This document shows positions 43,136 to 51,600 of a DNA stretch of 64,000 bases, one piece after another. Origin of the DNA: Lachnospiraceae bacterium. Its GTDB lineage: Bacteria > Bacillota > Clostridia > Lachnospirales > Lachnospiraceae. A program made the translations under genes and the position numbers. Each line of letters opens with the position of its first letter. Position 1 is the stretch's first letter. The stretch lies in contig JAFRGQ010000076.1 in assembly GCA_017433725.1 (NCBI GenBank), forward strand, positions 40,520-104,519. The letters are read 5' to 3'. The notes beneath the pieces are model-generated. The model did no database searches. It saw only the letters and a list, made by a program, of their open reading frames with translations, and had not been told where the DNA came from.

Positions 43136-44113
43136 ATGAAAAAGAAAGTACTCAGTCTTCTTCTGGCAGCAGGCCTCGCAGTAAGCATGGCAGCATGCGG
43201 AGGATCATCTTCCACAGCAACCGAACCTGCTGAAACTACTGCAGATCAGTCCACGACCGCAGCGGCAGCCACAGAAGAGACAGCATCCGTAGCCATCGAC
43301 AAGGAAGCTTTCGATTCTCTGGTCGCATCCGGCGCAGTTGCAGATGATGCGGAGATCGAGGCCAATGCATGGGCTAAATCCATCAAGGATGCAGGCGTCT
43401 TCCGCGTAGGCAGCACCCCCACATCATTCCTCTTCAGCCAGCTGGATGAAACAGACAACGGAATCCGCGGCTTTGATGCAGGTCTGTGGCAACTTCTGAC
43501 ACGCTACATTTTCGGCGACGAGAGCAAATGGGAACTCACACAGATCGACTCCACCACACGTGAGTCCGTGCTGCAGAGCGATCAGGTGGATGCTGTATTT
43601 GCAACCTATTCCATCACGGAAGAGCGTCAGAAACTCATCTCCTTCGGCGGACCGTACTATACATCCCAGCAGGCCGTAATGGTCAAAGCAGGCAACAAGG
43701 ACATCACGGGCATTGATTCTCTTGCAGGCAAGACTGTAGCCACCCAGTCCGGTTCCACAGGTCCTGTCATTCTGGCTGAGTTCGCTCCGGAAGCTGTCGT
43801 TCAGGAATTCAAGAACGATACGGAAGCCAGAACAGCACTTGAGCAGGGACGCGTCGATGCATATGTGACAGACTACACACTGCTCCTCAATGCGATTGTA
43901 AAGAATCCGGGTGCATTTGAGATCGCAGGCGACACATTCGGAGAAGAAGACAACTACGGTATCGGTCTTCCGCTGGATTCGGACGGCGTCGAATTTGTAA
44001 ACAACTGGCTCAAAAAGATTGAAGCCGACGGAACCTGGGAGAAACTCTGGATGATCAGCCTCGGCGACCGTACAGGTATTGATACGGCACCGGCAGCTCC
44101 GGCAATCGGCTGA
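43136..44113 (+). CDS. Amino-acid ABC transporter substrate-binding lipoprotein (glutamate-type)
   Basis: A 325-residue lipoprotein from ATG 43136 with CAAGGAGGGAATACC upstream. The signal peptide ends in the lipobox SMAACGGSS (Cys ~20), then a Ser/Thr/Ala-rich linker (~21-50). The SBP_bac_3 domain follows: GVFRVGSTPTSFLFSQLDET, GIRGFDAGLWQLLTRYIFGD and AVFATYSITEERQKLISFGG, typical of glutamate/glutamine-binding proteins. Ligand choice cannot be fixed by eye. First gene of an operon with two permeases and an ATPase; a hairpin element (44138-44227) sits after it and likely lowers expression of the later genes, as binding proteins are needed in excess. Confidence 0.92.
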   Translation: MKKKVLSLLLAAGLAVSMAACGGSSSTATEPAETTADQSTTAAAATEETASVAIDKEAFDSLVASGAVADDAEIEANAWAKSIKDAGVFRVGSTPTSFLFSQLDETDNGIRGFDAGLWQLLTRYIFGDESKWELTQIDSTTRESVLQSDQVDAVFATYSITEERQKLISFGGPYYTSQQAVMVKAGNKDITGIDSLAGKTVATQSGSTGPVILAEFAPEAVVQEFKNDTEARTALEQGRVDAYVTDYTLLLNAIVKNPGAFEIAGDTFGEEDNYGIGLPLDSDGVEFVNNWLKKIEADGTWEKLWMISLGDRTGIDTAPAAPAIG

Positions 44114-44137
44114 TTCAGAGATTAAATTTGTATAATC

Positions 44138-44227
44138 GAAGCTGCCGCATAAAGCAACATCATAACCTGAGGATACGTGTTTATATCTTATCCGCAGGTT
44201 ATGCTACTGCTCGTGCGGCAGCTTTTT
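44138..44227 (+). repeat. Two-tier hairpin element, copy D
   Basis: AAGCTGCCGCA (44139-44149) pairs perfectly with TGCGGCAGCTT (44214-44224), followed by TTT. Inside, CATAACCTG (44161-44169) pairs with CAGGTTATG (44195-44203) and GGATA with TATCC. It stands between the binding-protein and permease genes. Confidence 0.75.
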
Positions 44228-44321
44228 CGAAGGAGCAATTGCGGTCGCATAGACGTTTTCAGCCCGCAATAGCTTTCCCTTCCGACACTCTTTAATTCGA
44301 AACTCTTTGAAAGGCATGATT

Positions 44322-44981
44322 ATGAGCATATCTGAACTTCTTTCTCAATTCGGAGACAAATATCTCCTTGCGCTCATCACGACCTATAAACTGACCATAT
44401 GCTCCTTTGGTCTGGCTCTCATCATCGGAGTCATCATTACGGTCATGCGGATCTCACCCATCACGCCTCTTAAGGTCGTGGCAGATCTGTATGTCCAGAT
44501 ATTCAGAAATATTCCGGGCGCTTCGCTTCTCATTGTACTGGTCTACGCCCTTCCGTATCTGAACATCGTTCTCTCCTATTACACTTGTGTACTGACAGCG
44601 ACTACTCTCATCCCGTCCGCTTTCTGTTCGGAATATCTGATGTCCGGAATGAATACGATAAGTCCCGGGCAGATCGAAGCATCGCGATCAATCGGCATGA
44701 CATTTATGCAGACGATTCGAAATGTCGTGCTGCCGCAAGCCATCCGCTCCAGCGTTCTGCCGCTCACCAATCTGATGGTCTCGACCATGCTGACAACAGC
44801 TATCGCTTCTCAGGTGCCGCTTAACCCGATGGAACTGACGGGTATCGTTTCATATATTAATACGCATGCGGTGGGAGGTATCACGGCATTTGTCATCTCT
44901 GCTTTTCTCTATTGCGGAACGGCAGTCATCATAGGACAGGTCGGTAACCTGATTGACCGGAAAGTGAGGATTCTGAGATGA
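44322..44981 (+). CDS. Amino-acid ABC transporter permease (GltJ/GluC-like)
   Basis: A 219-residue membrane protein from ATG 44322, preceded by GAAAGG; an in-frame ATG at 44316 is too close to that site. Five hydrophobic segments and the polar-amino-acid permease pattern: ALITTYKLTICSFGLALIIG (residues ~15-35) and the EAA loop MNTISPGQIEASRSIGMTFM, IRNVVLPQAIRSSVLPLTN (~110-150), which contacts the ATPase. Its stop overlaps the next permease start by 4 bp, so translation is coupled. Confidence 0.9.
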   Translation: MSISELLSQFGDKYLLALITTYKLTICSFGLALIIGVIITVMRISPITPLKVVADLYVQIFRNIPGASLLIVLVYALPYLNIVLSYYTCVLTATTLIPSAFCSEYLMSGMNTISPGQIEASRSIGMTFMQTIRNVVLPQAIRSSVLPLTNLMVSTMLTTAIASQVPLNPMELTGIVSYINTHAVGGITAFVISAFLYCGTAVIIGQVGNLIDRKVRILR

Positions 44982-45802
44982 ATAATAAAAATATTACTAT
45001 CCGTGATTATCTCTACGAAGCACCCGGTCCCAAAACAAAGCGCTATATTACAATCGGGACTGTCCTGTCGCTCATATGCGTCGCGTGGCTCATCTACGTC
45101 ATCATCCGCCTGTTCTATGAAAATGGCCAGCTGGATGCAAAATATTGGTCCATTTTCACGCGGGCTACGACATGGCGTTTCTTCGGAAAAGGTCTGCTCG
45201 GAACGCTGGAGGTCTCGCTTGCGGCTATGCTGGTGACATTTTCCCTCGGTATGATCATGATGATCGGGCGAATCAACCGGAACAAAGTCATCAGCACAAT
45301 TGCCACCGTGTTTATTGAACTGAGCCGCGGAATCCCGACGCTTCTGTTTATTTACTTCTTCTTCCTCGCTGTACCGCAATTCGGGCTTAAGCTCCCCGCA
45401 TTCTGGAAGATCACGCTTCCGGTAGCTATCTCTGCTGCAGGCGTAACGGCCGAAACGCTCCGTTCCGGCGTCAACGCGGTACCGAAAGGTCAGCGCGAGG
45501 CGGCGATTTCCCTCGGCATGCGGGACCACACGGTCTTCCTCAAGATTATTTTCCCGCAGGCATTCCGGATCGTAATACCGGGACTCATCTCGGAGCTGGT
45601 CATAGTGCTGAAGGATACGACATTTGCGTATGTCGTCAGCTACGCGGATCTCATGCAGAATGCACGCGTAATGATCAGCAATTATGACGCGCTGCTCTCC
45701 GTGTATCTGGTGGTGGCGGTCATTTACATTCTGATCAATTACGGGCTGAATAAGCTGTCGGTGTATCTGGCGAACCGCAGAAAGCGGCTGCAGGCGGGTT
45801 GA
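44978..45802 (+). CDS. Amino-acid ABC transporter permease (GltK/GluD-like)
   Basis: A 274-residue membrane protein from ATG 44978, overlapping the upstream stop. It has a 40-residue N-terminal extension (RDYLYEAPGPKTKRYITIG), then five hydrophobic segments with LGTLEVSLAAMLVTFSLGM and the EAA loop GVNAVPKGQREAAISLGMRD, FLKIIFPQAFRIVIPGLIS. N-terminal extensions of this kind occur in GluD of actinobacteria and Clostridia. Forms the membrane heterodimer with the preceding permease; followed by the ATPase gene 58 bp later. Confidence 0.9.
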   Translation: MNNKNITIRDYLYEAPGPKTKRYITIGTVLSLICVAWLIYVIIRLFYENGQLDAKYWSIFTRATTWRFFGKGLLGTLEVSLAAMLVTFSLGMIMMIGRINRNKVISTIATVFIELSRGIPTLLFIYFFFLAVPQFGLKLPAFWKITLPVAISAAGVTAETLRSGVNAVPKGQREAAISLGMRDHTVFLKIIFPQAFRIVIPGLISELVIVLKDTTFAYVVSYADLMQNARVMISNYDALLSVYLVVAVIYILINYGLNKLSVYLANRRKRLQAG

Positions 45803-45860
45803 TGTTAATGGAACAAGCGTCAGTAAATCTGTTGACTACACTTAGATAGGAGAAGAAAAT

Positions 45861-46619
45861 ATGGCACAGGCTACTCAGGCGGGTACCCCCGTCATAGAGC
45901 TCAGACATGTAGACAAGCATTACGGACAGCTTCATGTCCTGAAAGATATAAATCTTTCCGTAAAAAAAGGCGAAGTCGTCGTTATCATCGGTCCCTCCGG
46001 ATCGGGCAAATCGACACTCTGCCGCACGATCAACCGACTCGAGACCATCGACTCCGGCGAAATCCTGATCGACGGTCAGCCGCTCCCGAAGGAGGGGCGG
46101 AAACTCGCCGAGCTCCGCGCGCAGGTCGGGATGGTCTTTCAGCAGTTCAACCTGTTCGCGCACAAAACGATTCTAGATAACGTGACGATCGGACCCCGCG
46201 AGGTCTTAAAAAAGTCAAAGGCCGAAGCAGAGCAGGAAGCTATGCAGCTCCTCAAGCGCGTCGGTGTTGACTCACAGGCTTCCAAGGTGCCCGCTCAGCT
46301 GTCCGGCGGTCAGCAGCAGCGTGTGGCAATTGCCCGCTCACTGGCCATGCATCCGAAGGCTATGCTCTTCGACGAGCCGACGAGTGCACTCGATCCCGAG
46401 ATGATCGGCGAGGTGCTCGCGGTCATGACCGAGCTGGCTTCGGAGGGCATGACGATGGTTATTGTCACACATGAGATGAACTTTGCGAAGCGTGTTGCAG
46501 ACAGGATCATTTTCATGGATGCCGGCGCGATTCTGGAGGAGAATACGCCTGAAGAGTTCTTTACAAATCCCGCGACGCAGAGGGCGAGGGATTTCCTGGA
46601 GTCGATACAGGCTCACTGA
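45861..46619 (+). CDS. Amino-acid ABC transporter ATP-binding protein (GluA/GlnQ-like)
   Basis: A 252-residue protein from ATG 45861 after TAGGAGAAGAAAAT. Motifs: Walker [21 protein letters not shown] (~residue 40), Q-loop [17 protein letters not shown], signature [20 protein letters not shown] (~148), Walker [15 protein letters not shown] and switch His [15 protein letters not shown]. The MNFA/RVADR sequence is typical for polar-amino-acid importers. Last gene of the operon, ended by the terminator at 46705. Confidence 0.94.
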   Translation: MAQATQAGTPVIELRHVDKHYGQLHVLKDINLSVKKGEVVVIIGPSGSGKSTLCRTINRLETIDSGEILIDGQPLPKEGRKLAELRAQVGMVFQQFNLFAHKTILDNVTIGPREVLKKSKAEAEQEAMQLLKRVGVDSQASKVPAQLSGGQQQRVAIARSLAMHPKAMLFDEPTSALDPEMIGEVLAVMTELASEGMTMVIVTHEMNFAKRVADRIIFMDAGAILEENTPEEFFTNPATQRARDFLESIQAH

Positions 46620-46704
46620 GATAAACACTCAACTACCTTTCATAGTATACATCTACTACGGCTCCGGTATACGTATTCACCGGTAAACTCTTGTCCTGCC
46701 TTGC

Positions 46705-46792
46705 GAAACAAAAAACCATATCTGCACTCTGTGTTCCCGCGTGTCGCTTATAGCATACACTTGGTCACACAGAGTGCAATGTTTTTTGTTTC
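46705..46792 (+). terminator. Large terminator hairpin after the ABC operon
   Basis: GAAACAAAAAAC (46705-46716) pairs with GTTTTTTGTTTC (46781-46792), and inside TGCACTCTGTG (46723-46733) pairs perfectly with CACAGAGTGCA (46768-46778). Build is like the two-tier elements but the sequence is unrelated. Confidence 0.8.
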
Positions 46793-46927
46793 TCGTCAGG
46801 ACTGCGAATGTTTACCGATCGAATAGTATACCGTTCGCCTTATAAGCACTTGTACTGAAAGGCAACTGAATAATAACCATGCATAGGCATTTAAGAGAAT
46901 ATTTCAGCGGATAATAGATTGACAAAA

Positions 46928-47013
46928 GTTATAAAAGGTTATAAATTACAGCTAAAGTTATAAAAGCTTATAAAGAGTTATAAAACATCAGAAAAGTTAT
47001 AAAGAGTCATAAA
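46928..47013 (+). promoter_or_regulatory. Seven phased GTTATAAA-type octamers upstream of the ATPase gene
   Basis: Octamers begin at 46928, 46938, 46957, 46967 (CTTATAAA), 46977, 46996 and 47006 (GTCATAAA). Steps are 10, 19, 10, 10, 19 and 10 bp, so all fall on nearly the same helix face. The array ends 50 bp before the gene start at 47064 and is suited to cooperative binding of a protein, possibly the ATPase/winged-helix product itself. Confidence 0.75.
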
Positions 47014-47063
47014 AGTTTTGATTCAAAGAATGTTTTTACTTGTCCAGCTTGAAGGAGCCCTCC

Positions 47064-48107
47064 ATGAATAACAATCCTTTTACTATTTCGTTCGGACGAC
47101 AGCCGACCCAGTTCATCTCAAGGCTCGTCGAATCCAATGAGATAAGCGACAATTTTAATCAGGACCCGTCCCCGGCTCAAGTCTATATGATTACCGGCGT
47201 ACGAGGCTCCGGAAAAACCGTCATGATGACAGAGCGTGCCAGAACATTCGCCGCAGACGCGAAATGGATCGTTGTTGAACTATCACCGGAAAGAGATTTA
47301 CTCTCATCTCTCGCAGCAAAGCTTTGCTCAAGACCGGATCTGTATCCTCTGTTCATAAAAGCCAAATTGAACTTTTCTGTACTCGGTCTCGGTGTGTCTG
47401 TCGAGAACGCGGCTCCGATCTCTGACATTGAAACGGCAATCTCCCGCATGCTGGATGTCATAAAAGCGACCGGCAGGAAACTTCTCATCACGATTGACGA
47501 AGTAATGAATAATGAAAACGTCCGCATTTTTGCCAGCGTTTTTCAAATACTCATGCGGCAAGAATACCCTGTTTATCTGCTCATGACCGGACTGTATGAC
47601 AATATCTACAGTCTGCAGAACGAAAAAACATTGACGTTCCTTTACCGTGCACCGAAAATCACACTGGGTGCCTTAAATATTACTGCAGTAAAGAAGAAAT
47701 ATGCTGACACATTCGGTCTGACGATGCAACAGGCAGGGAAAATGGCAGACTTGACGATGGGTTACCCCTTCGCTTTCCAGGTTCTAGGCTATCTCTATTG
47801 GAACGAAAGAGAAGAAAAATCAATAGAGGACATACTTCCGGAGTACGATCAGTATCTCGATGAGTATGTCTACAGTAAAATCTGGATTGAACTCTCCGAA
47901 AAAGATAAACAGGTGCTCACGACAATTGCATTAAAGGGCATCACAAAAGTTGCTGATATTCGAAGAGACCTTAACATGAGTTCATCCGCTTTCTCCGTCT
48001 ACAGAGAGCGGTTAACACGTAAGGGCGTCATCAGCACAGAGCAGTACGGACATGTATATCTGAGTCTGCCGAGACTGGAGCAGTATATAAAAATGAAGCT
48101 GGAATAG
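47064..48107 (+). CDS. AAA-type ATPase with C-terminal winged-helix domain
   Basis: A 347-residue protein from ATG 47064 after GAAGGAGCCCTCC. The ATPase domain has Walker A MITGVRGSGKTVMMTERA (residues ~42-59) and Walker B KLLITIDEVMN (~144-154), followed by a sensor-like ILMRQEYPVYLLMTGLYDN. The lid region ends with YMWNEREE-like YLYWNEREEKSIEDILP. From ~280 a helix-turn-helix follows (VLTTIALKGITKVADIRRDL, MSSSAFSVYRERLTRKGVIS). It resembles the orc1/archaeal-type ATPase group (COG1672-like) of unknown function in bacteria, often near mobile DNA. The phased octamer array before it implies autoregulation. Confidence 0.82.
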   Translation: MNNNPFTISFGRQPTQFISRLVESNEISDNFNQDPSPAQVYMITGVRGSGKTVMMTERARTFAADAKWIVVELSPERDLLSSLAAKLCSRPDLYPLFIKAKLNFSVLGLGVSVENAAPISDIETAISRMLDVIKATGRKLLITIDEVMNNENVRIFASVFQILMRQEYPVYLLMTGLYDNIYSLQNEKTLTFLYRAPKITLGALNITAVKKKYADTFGLTMQQAGKMADLTMGYPFAFQVLGYLYWNEREEKSIEDILPEYDQYLDEYVYSKIWIELSEKDKQVLTTIALKGITKVADIRRDLNMSSSAFSVYRERLTRKGVISTEQYGHVYLSLPRLEQYIKMKLE

Positions 48108-48248
48108 CAATCTCATCCGCTTTTCGCATGAAGGCTTTCGCGTAAAGATTCTCACATTTTTTCCGAAATAAATAGCCCTCAATCCTTTCTGACTCGTATA
48201 CCTTTATAGATTGATTAATTATAATTCGGATAGAGCGAGGTATATAAA

Positions 48249-48545
48249 ATGTCAGGAGCAGCCATACTTTCATCAAACAACTTCTCATACACAATCAAAG
48301 AGCATGCCAAAAAGGCGCATCTTTTCCCGAGATGGGTTTACGAGAGAGCCGGCTTCACATGCCGCCGCCACTTTCTCAAAGAAGACGAACTCCTTTTCAA
48401 CGGTGTAAAATACAGCCGCACCGCCGCCGACTCCATTCTCGGAAGAATGGGCTGGACGATCGAGGAGGAGCGCATTCCGAGGACGAGCGGTCTGCTCATC
48501 CGGGTTACGCGGGTCTATCACAATGGCGTACTGTGTTCCCGCTAA
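48249..48545 (+). CDS. Small basic protein, unknown function
   Basis: A 98-residue protein from ATG 48249 with GAGCGAGGTATATAAA upstream. It is basic and compact, with HLFPRWVYERAGFTCRRHFL, YSRTAADSILGRMGWTIEEE and a beta-rich end (LLIRVTRVYHNGVLCSR). No membrane segment or signal peptide, and no family that I recognise. Good codon use, a plausible ribosome binding site and its own terminator at 48581 support a real gene. It lies after the ATPase gene by 141 bp and is convergent with the pilus operon. Confidence 0.55.
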   Translation: MSGAAILSSNNFSYTIKEHAKKAHLFPRWVYERAGFTCRRHFLKEDELLFNGVKYSRTAADSILGRMGWTIEEERIPRTSGLLIRVTRVYHNGVLCSR

Positions 48546-48580
48546 TATCAGTCAAATTCAGATAGTGTATCTCAAAAGAA

Positions 48581-48602
48581 AAGAGCCGCTTACGCGGCTC
48601 TT
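48581..48602. terminator. Bidirectional terminator at the end of the pilus operon
   Basis: AAGAGCCGC (48581-48589) pairs with GCGGCTCTT (48594-48602) around TTAC, with T-rich flanks on both strands. It overlaps the stop codon of the tip protein (48590-48592). Confidence 0.85.
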
Positions 48603-51600
48603 TCCTCTTTTAGCTCTCTTAGCTTCAACAATACTATTGCGAAACTGATTGAAATACCGATTATTGTAGAGAGGTAATCTCCGGGACCTCCGGTGCTTGG
48701 TAGTTCATACATCTTTACATTTTTAATCTGGTAACTGCCAGGGAACTCTCCTTCAGATACATCATAGGTGACTTCATAATTATCCTGACCGGTGATAGTT
48801 ACTTTTCCATCCAAACCGACTGCAATCGTCCAACCATCTTCCGGCAAATAATAGCCTTCAGCAGCCTGCGTTTCTTTAAGAAAATATACCTTTCCCCTGC
48901 TTAAATCCGTCAGGAAAATCTTTCCCTTCTTGGCAGCTGCTTCAGCAATTGTGGCCTCATCGGCTCCCGGTTCATAATCCTTACCGCTATTAGAAACAAT
49001 ACCGAGTCTGACAGGTGTAAGAACTACCCTTTCAACTTCTTCCTCTCCCTCGATCACTTTTTCTATAGTCTTTTCATAGAGTTCAAATTCGACATTTGGA
49101 AGAATATCATATGCATATGTATCATCGCCTTGCGGTAGTTTTGTACTGCTGGTCTTGATTAGCTCAACATCTACAGGAGCAAGCTTATTCGTTACTGTAT
49201 ATGACAGAACATGAGCACCTGTCTTTGTCTCATCGCTATCCCATGGCTCCTCACTTCTTACAGGTCCTGCGATTGTTTTACTATAACCAATATCCGCCAG
49301 ACTCTTTTTCTGACCTCCAATTACAACATAAACTTCATCAATATCATACTCATAAAAGTGACTCATTTTTTCGTTTAGATCATTGGGATCAATAATGTCA
49401 CGATGCCACGGAATTCCTTCGGCAGGCTTATTCAGTGTAAACTCCCTCAAAGTGACCGCTGAATTCGGAAATGAATACTCGACGATTTCCACACCATCCG
49501 CATTTGTCAATAACAGGCTTGTAAGAGAGTGTTCCAGTTCATCAGCAGTTGTTGTCGTATCTCCCTTGAGCTTTATTGTCAATGTTGTATTTCCTTCTAA
49601 AGCTCCAAGGGTATATCCACCCGAAGACATCAAATTATCTTCACTATCTGCAAGTTCTGTCTCTGTGCTTGTTTTAAATAATCCGGTCGGTATCAAAGAT
49701 ACAAACCCAATTCCTTTATCAATGGCATTTTGAGATACCGCAATTTCGAGCTCGTCTCCGCCGTCTTTCAATACAGAATAGACACCGCCTATACCATCAA
49801 GATTAACTGTATCATATTCCTCGGTTGCTGGATTATACACCTCTCCTATAGCGTTAATATGCAATAAGACGTGTTCTATCGGATTTAGGGTAAGAAAATC
49901 TTCAGCAGGATTTTCATTATACTGATGTGTGTAATAATTCGACGGCGAATAGTAGTTTGTTATAGTTGAATCAACCAGAACTATAATATTCACCGGCTCA
50001 AGCGTAGCAGGTGCTGTAATCGAATATATCCTGACTCCTTCTGATATAGCTGGAGAGAGAAGTGCACCATTCGCATATACCTTAACATCATCCCAATCTA
50101 CATTCTGTCCCGGTTTTTCGCTGAGCTCAAACGAAAAGCTATCTCCGGCCGGAATGCGAACAGGATCACCTAACGAATCATACTCTGATCCACTGAAGTG
50201 AACATTCACATAATCTTTTTGCTTGACAGACACGATAATAGAATCCGGTTGGTCGGCATAATCAACGCCTTCCCACGTCTTATCTACTTCGATTTTTCTC
50301 TTGATCGTCCTGTTTTCAAAAACTGTTGTCGGAATATCAAGAACCATCTCTCCATCGGTTTCAGTCCTCACCGAGTTATCTACACTCACCTCAAACCGAT
50401 CCCCCTCGGCACATTCTTTAACGTAGAATTTCTGCTCCTGATAGAGATTCCCAACTTTTAAGTGCTGGCCATGCTTCAACTTAAATGTTCCGTCATCATC
50501 AAACAATTGAAAAATTTGAGCAGGTGTCAACTTGTTGCCATAAACAATTTCATGTGACGCATTTTCAGTCCCGATATATAGTTCAAGTCTATTCAGATAT
50601 GCATTTTTTGCATATCCGATTACATTCTCAGGATTTGTCTGTGTTTCAATCAAATCCAGAGCTTCTTTAATCTGATGTGGGTTAAAGACATCATACACGT
50701 CAGTATCCGAATCCGAATCCAAATCCGAGAAATACAACTGAAATCGAAAATCCTCATTGTTATAGGAGCTCGCATCATCTCCTGTAACATTTTTCCCAAT
50801 ATCTATTTGCTTCGGGTTTGGCATATTGAACTGGAGTTTCAAGTTGGAATCGTTGCTGCCTCGTTCAATATAGAAAACTTTCATCGTATGTTCGACATAC
50901 GGATTGTTCCAGTCATCGCCAAGAATGTCTCTGAGATATAGTGTTCCTTGTACCCTCTGTTCATATTCACCGACTTTGGCAACTGCATGTTGAAATTCAC
51001 GACCTTGACTTTTTGAACTATTAGTCAGGTATGAGTAATTATTAATTGTGACTTCACCGGTTTTGAAATCAATGGTTCCGTCCACTGGTTGATGAACTCC
51101 ACCAACATCTAAAACAAGCTTGCCGTCAATAAATACCCAAAGATCATCATCACCTGTAAATGTAAACTTTTCATCGGTCTTAATCAATGCCCCGTTGCTG
51201 TCCCGGGATGGGTTACCGGCTGAATCCAGATATGGCACAGTGCCATCAGGAGTGATAAAGAACTTTGATGTAAGAGTCAGACCAAAGTGATGTTCATACC
51301 AATTATTGTTTTCCCCATTAGGCCCGACACCAGTTGTCTTAAAATCATCAAACGGAAAGAAGCCTTTCAGTTCATTTGATGGAGCTGTATATAATTTGAA
51401 ATCACCTTTATTTCCCTGTGCTGTATTATAATACGCATAGTATTTCTTACTGTCATATGTATATAATCCATCATCGACATAAAACAACTTGTTCAGACCG
51501 TTATAAGTTCCGGTTCTTCCGTTTATATTACCCTGCTCTTCCGTAAACAAATAAGCGAGACTAGCCTGATTTGAATACCCATTATATTGTGGCATATCTC

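Noticed and set aside
46928-47013. CRISPR array
   Set aside because: Repeats are only eight bases and the intervals are 2 or 11 bases; no cas genes.
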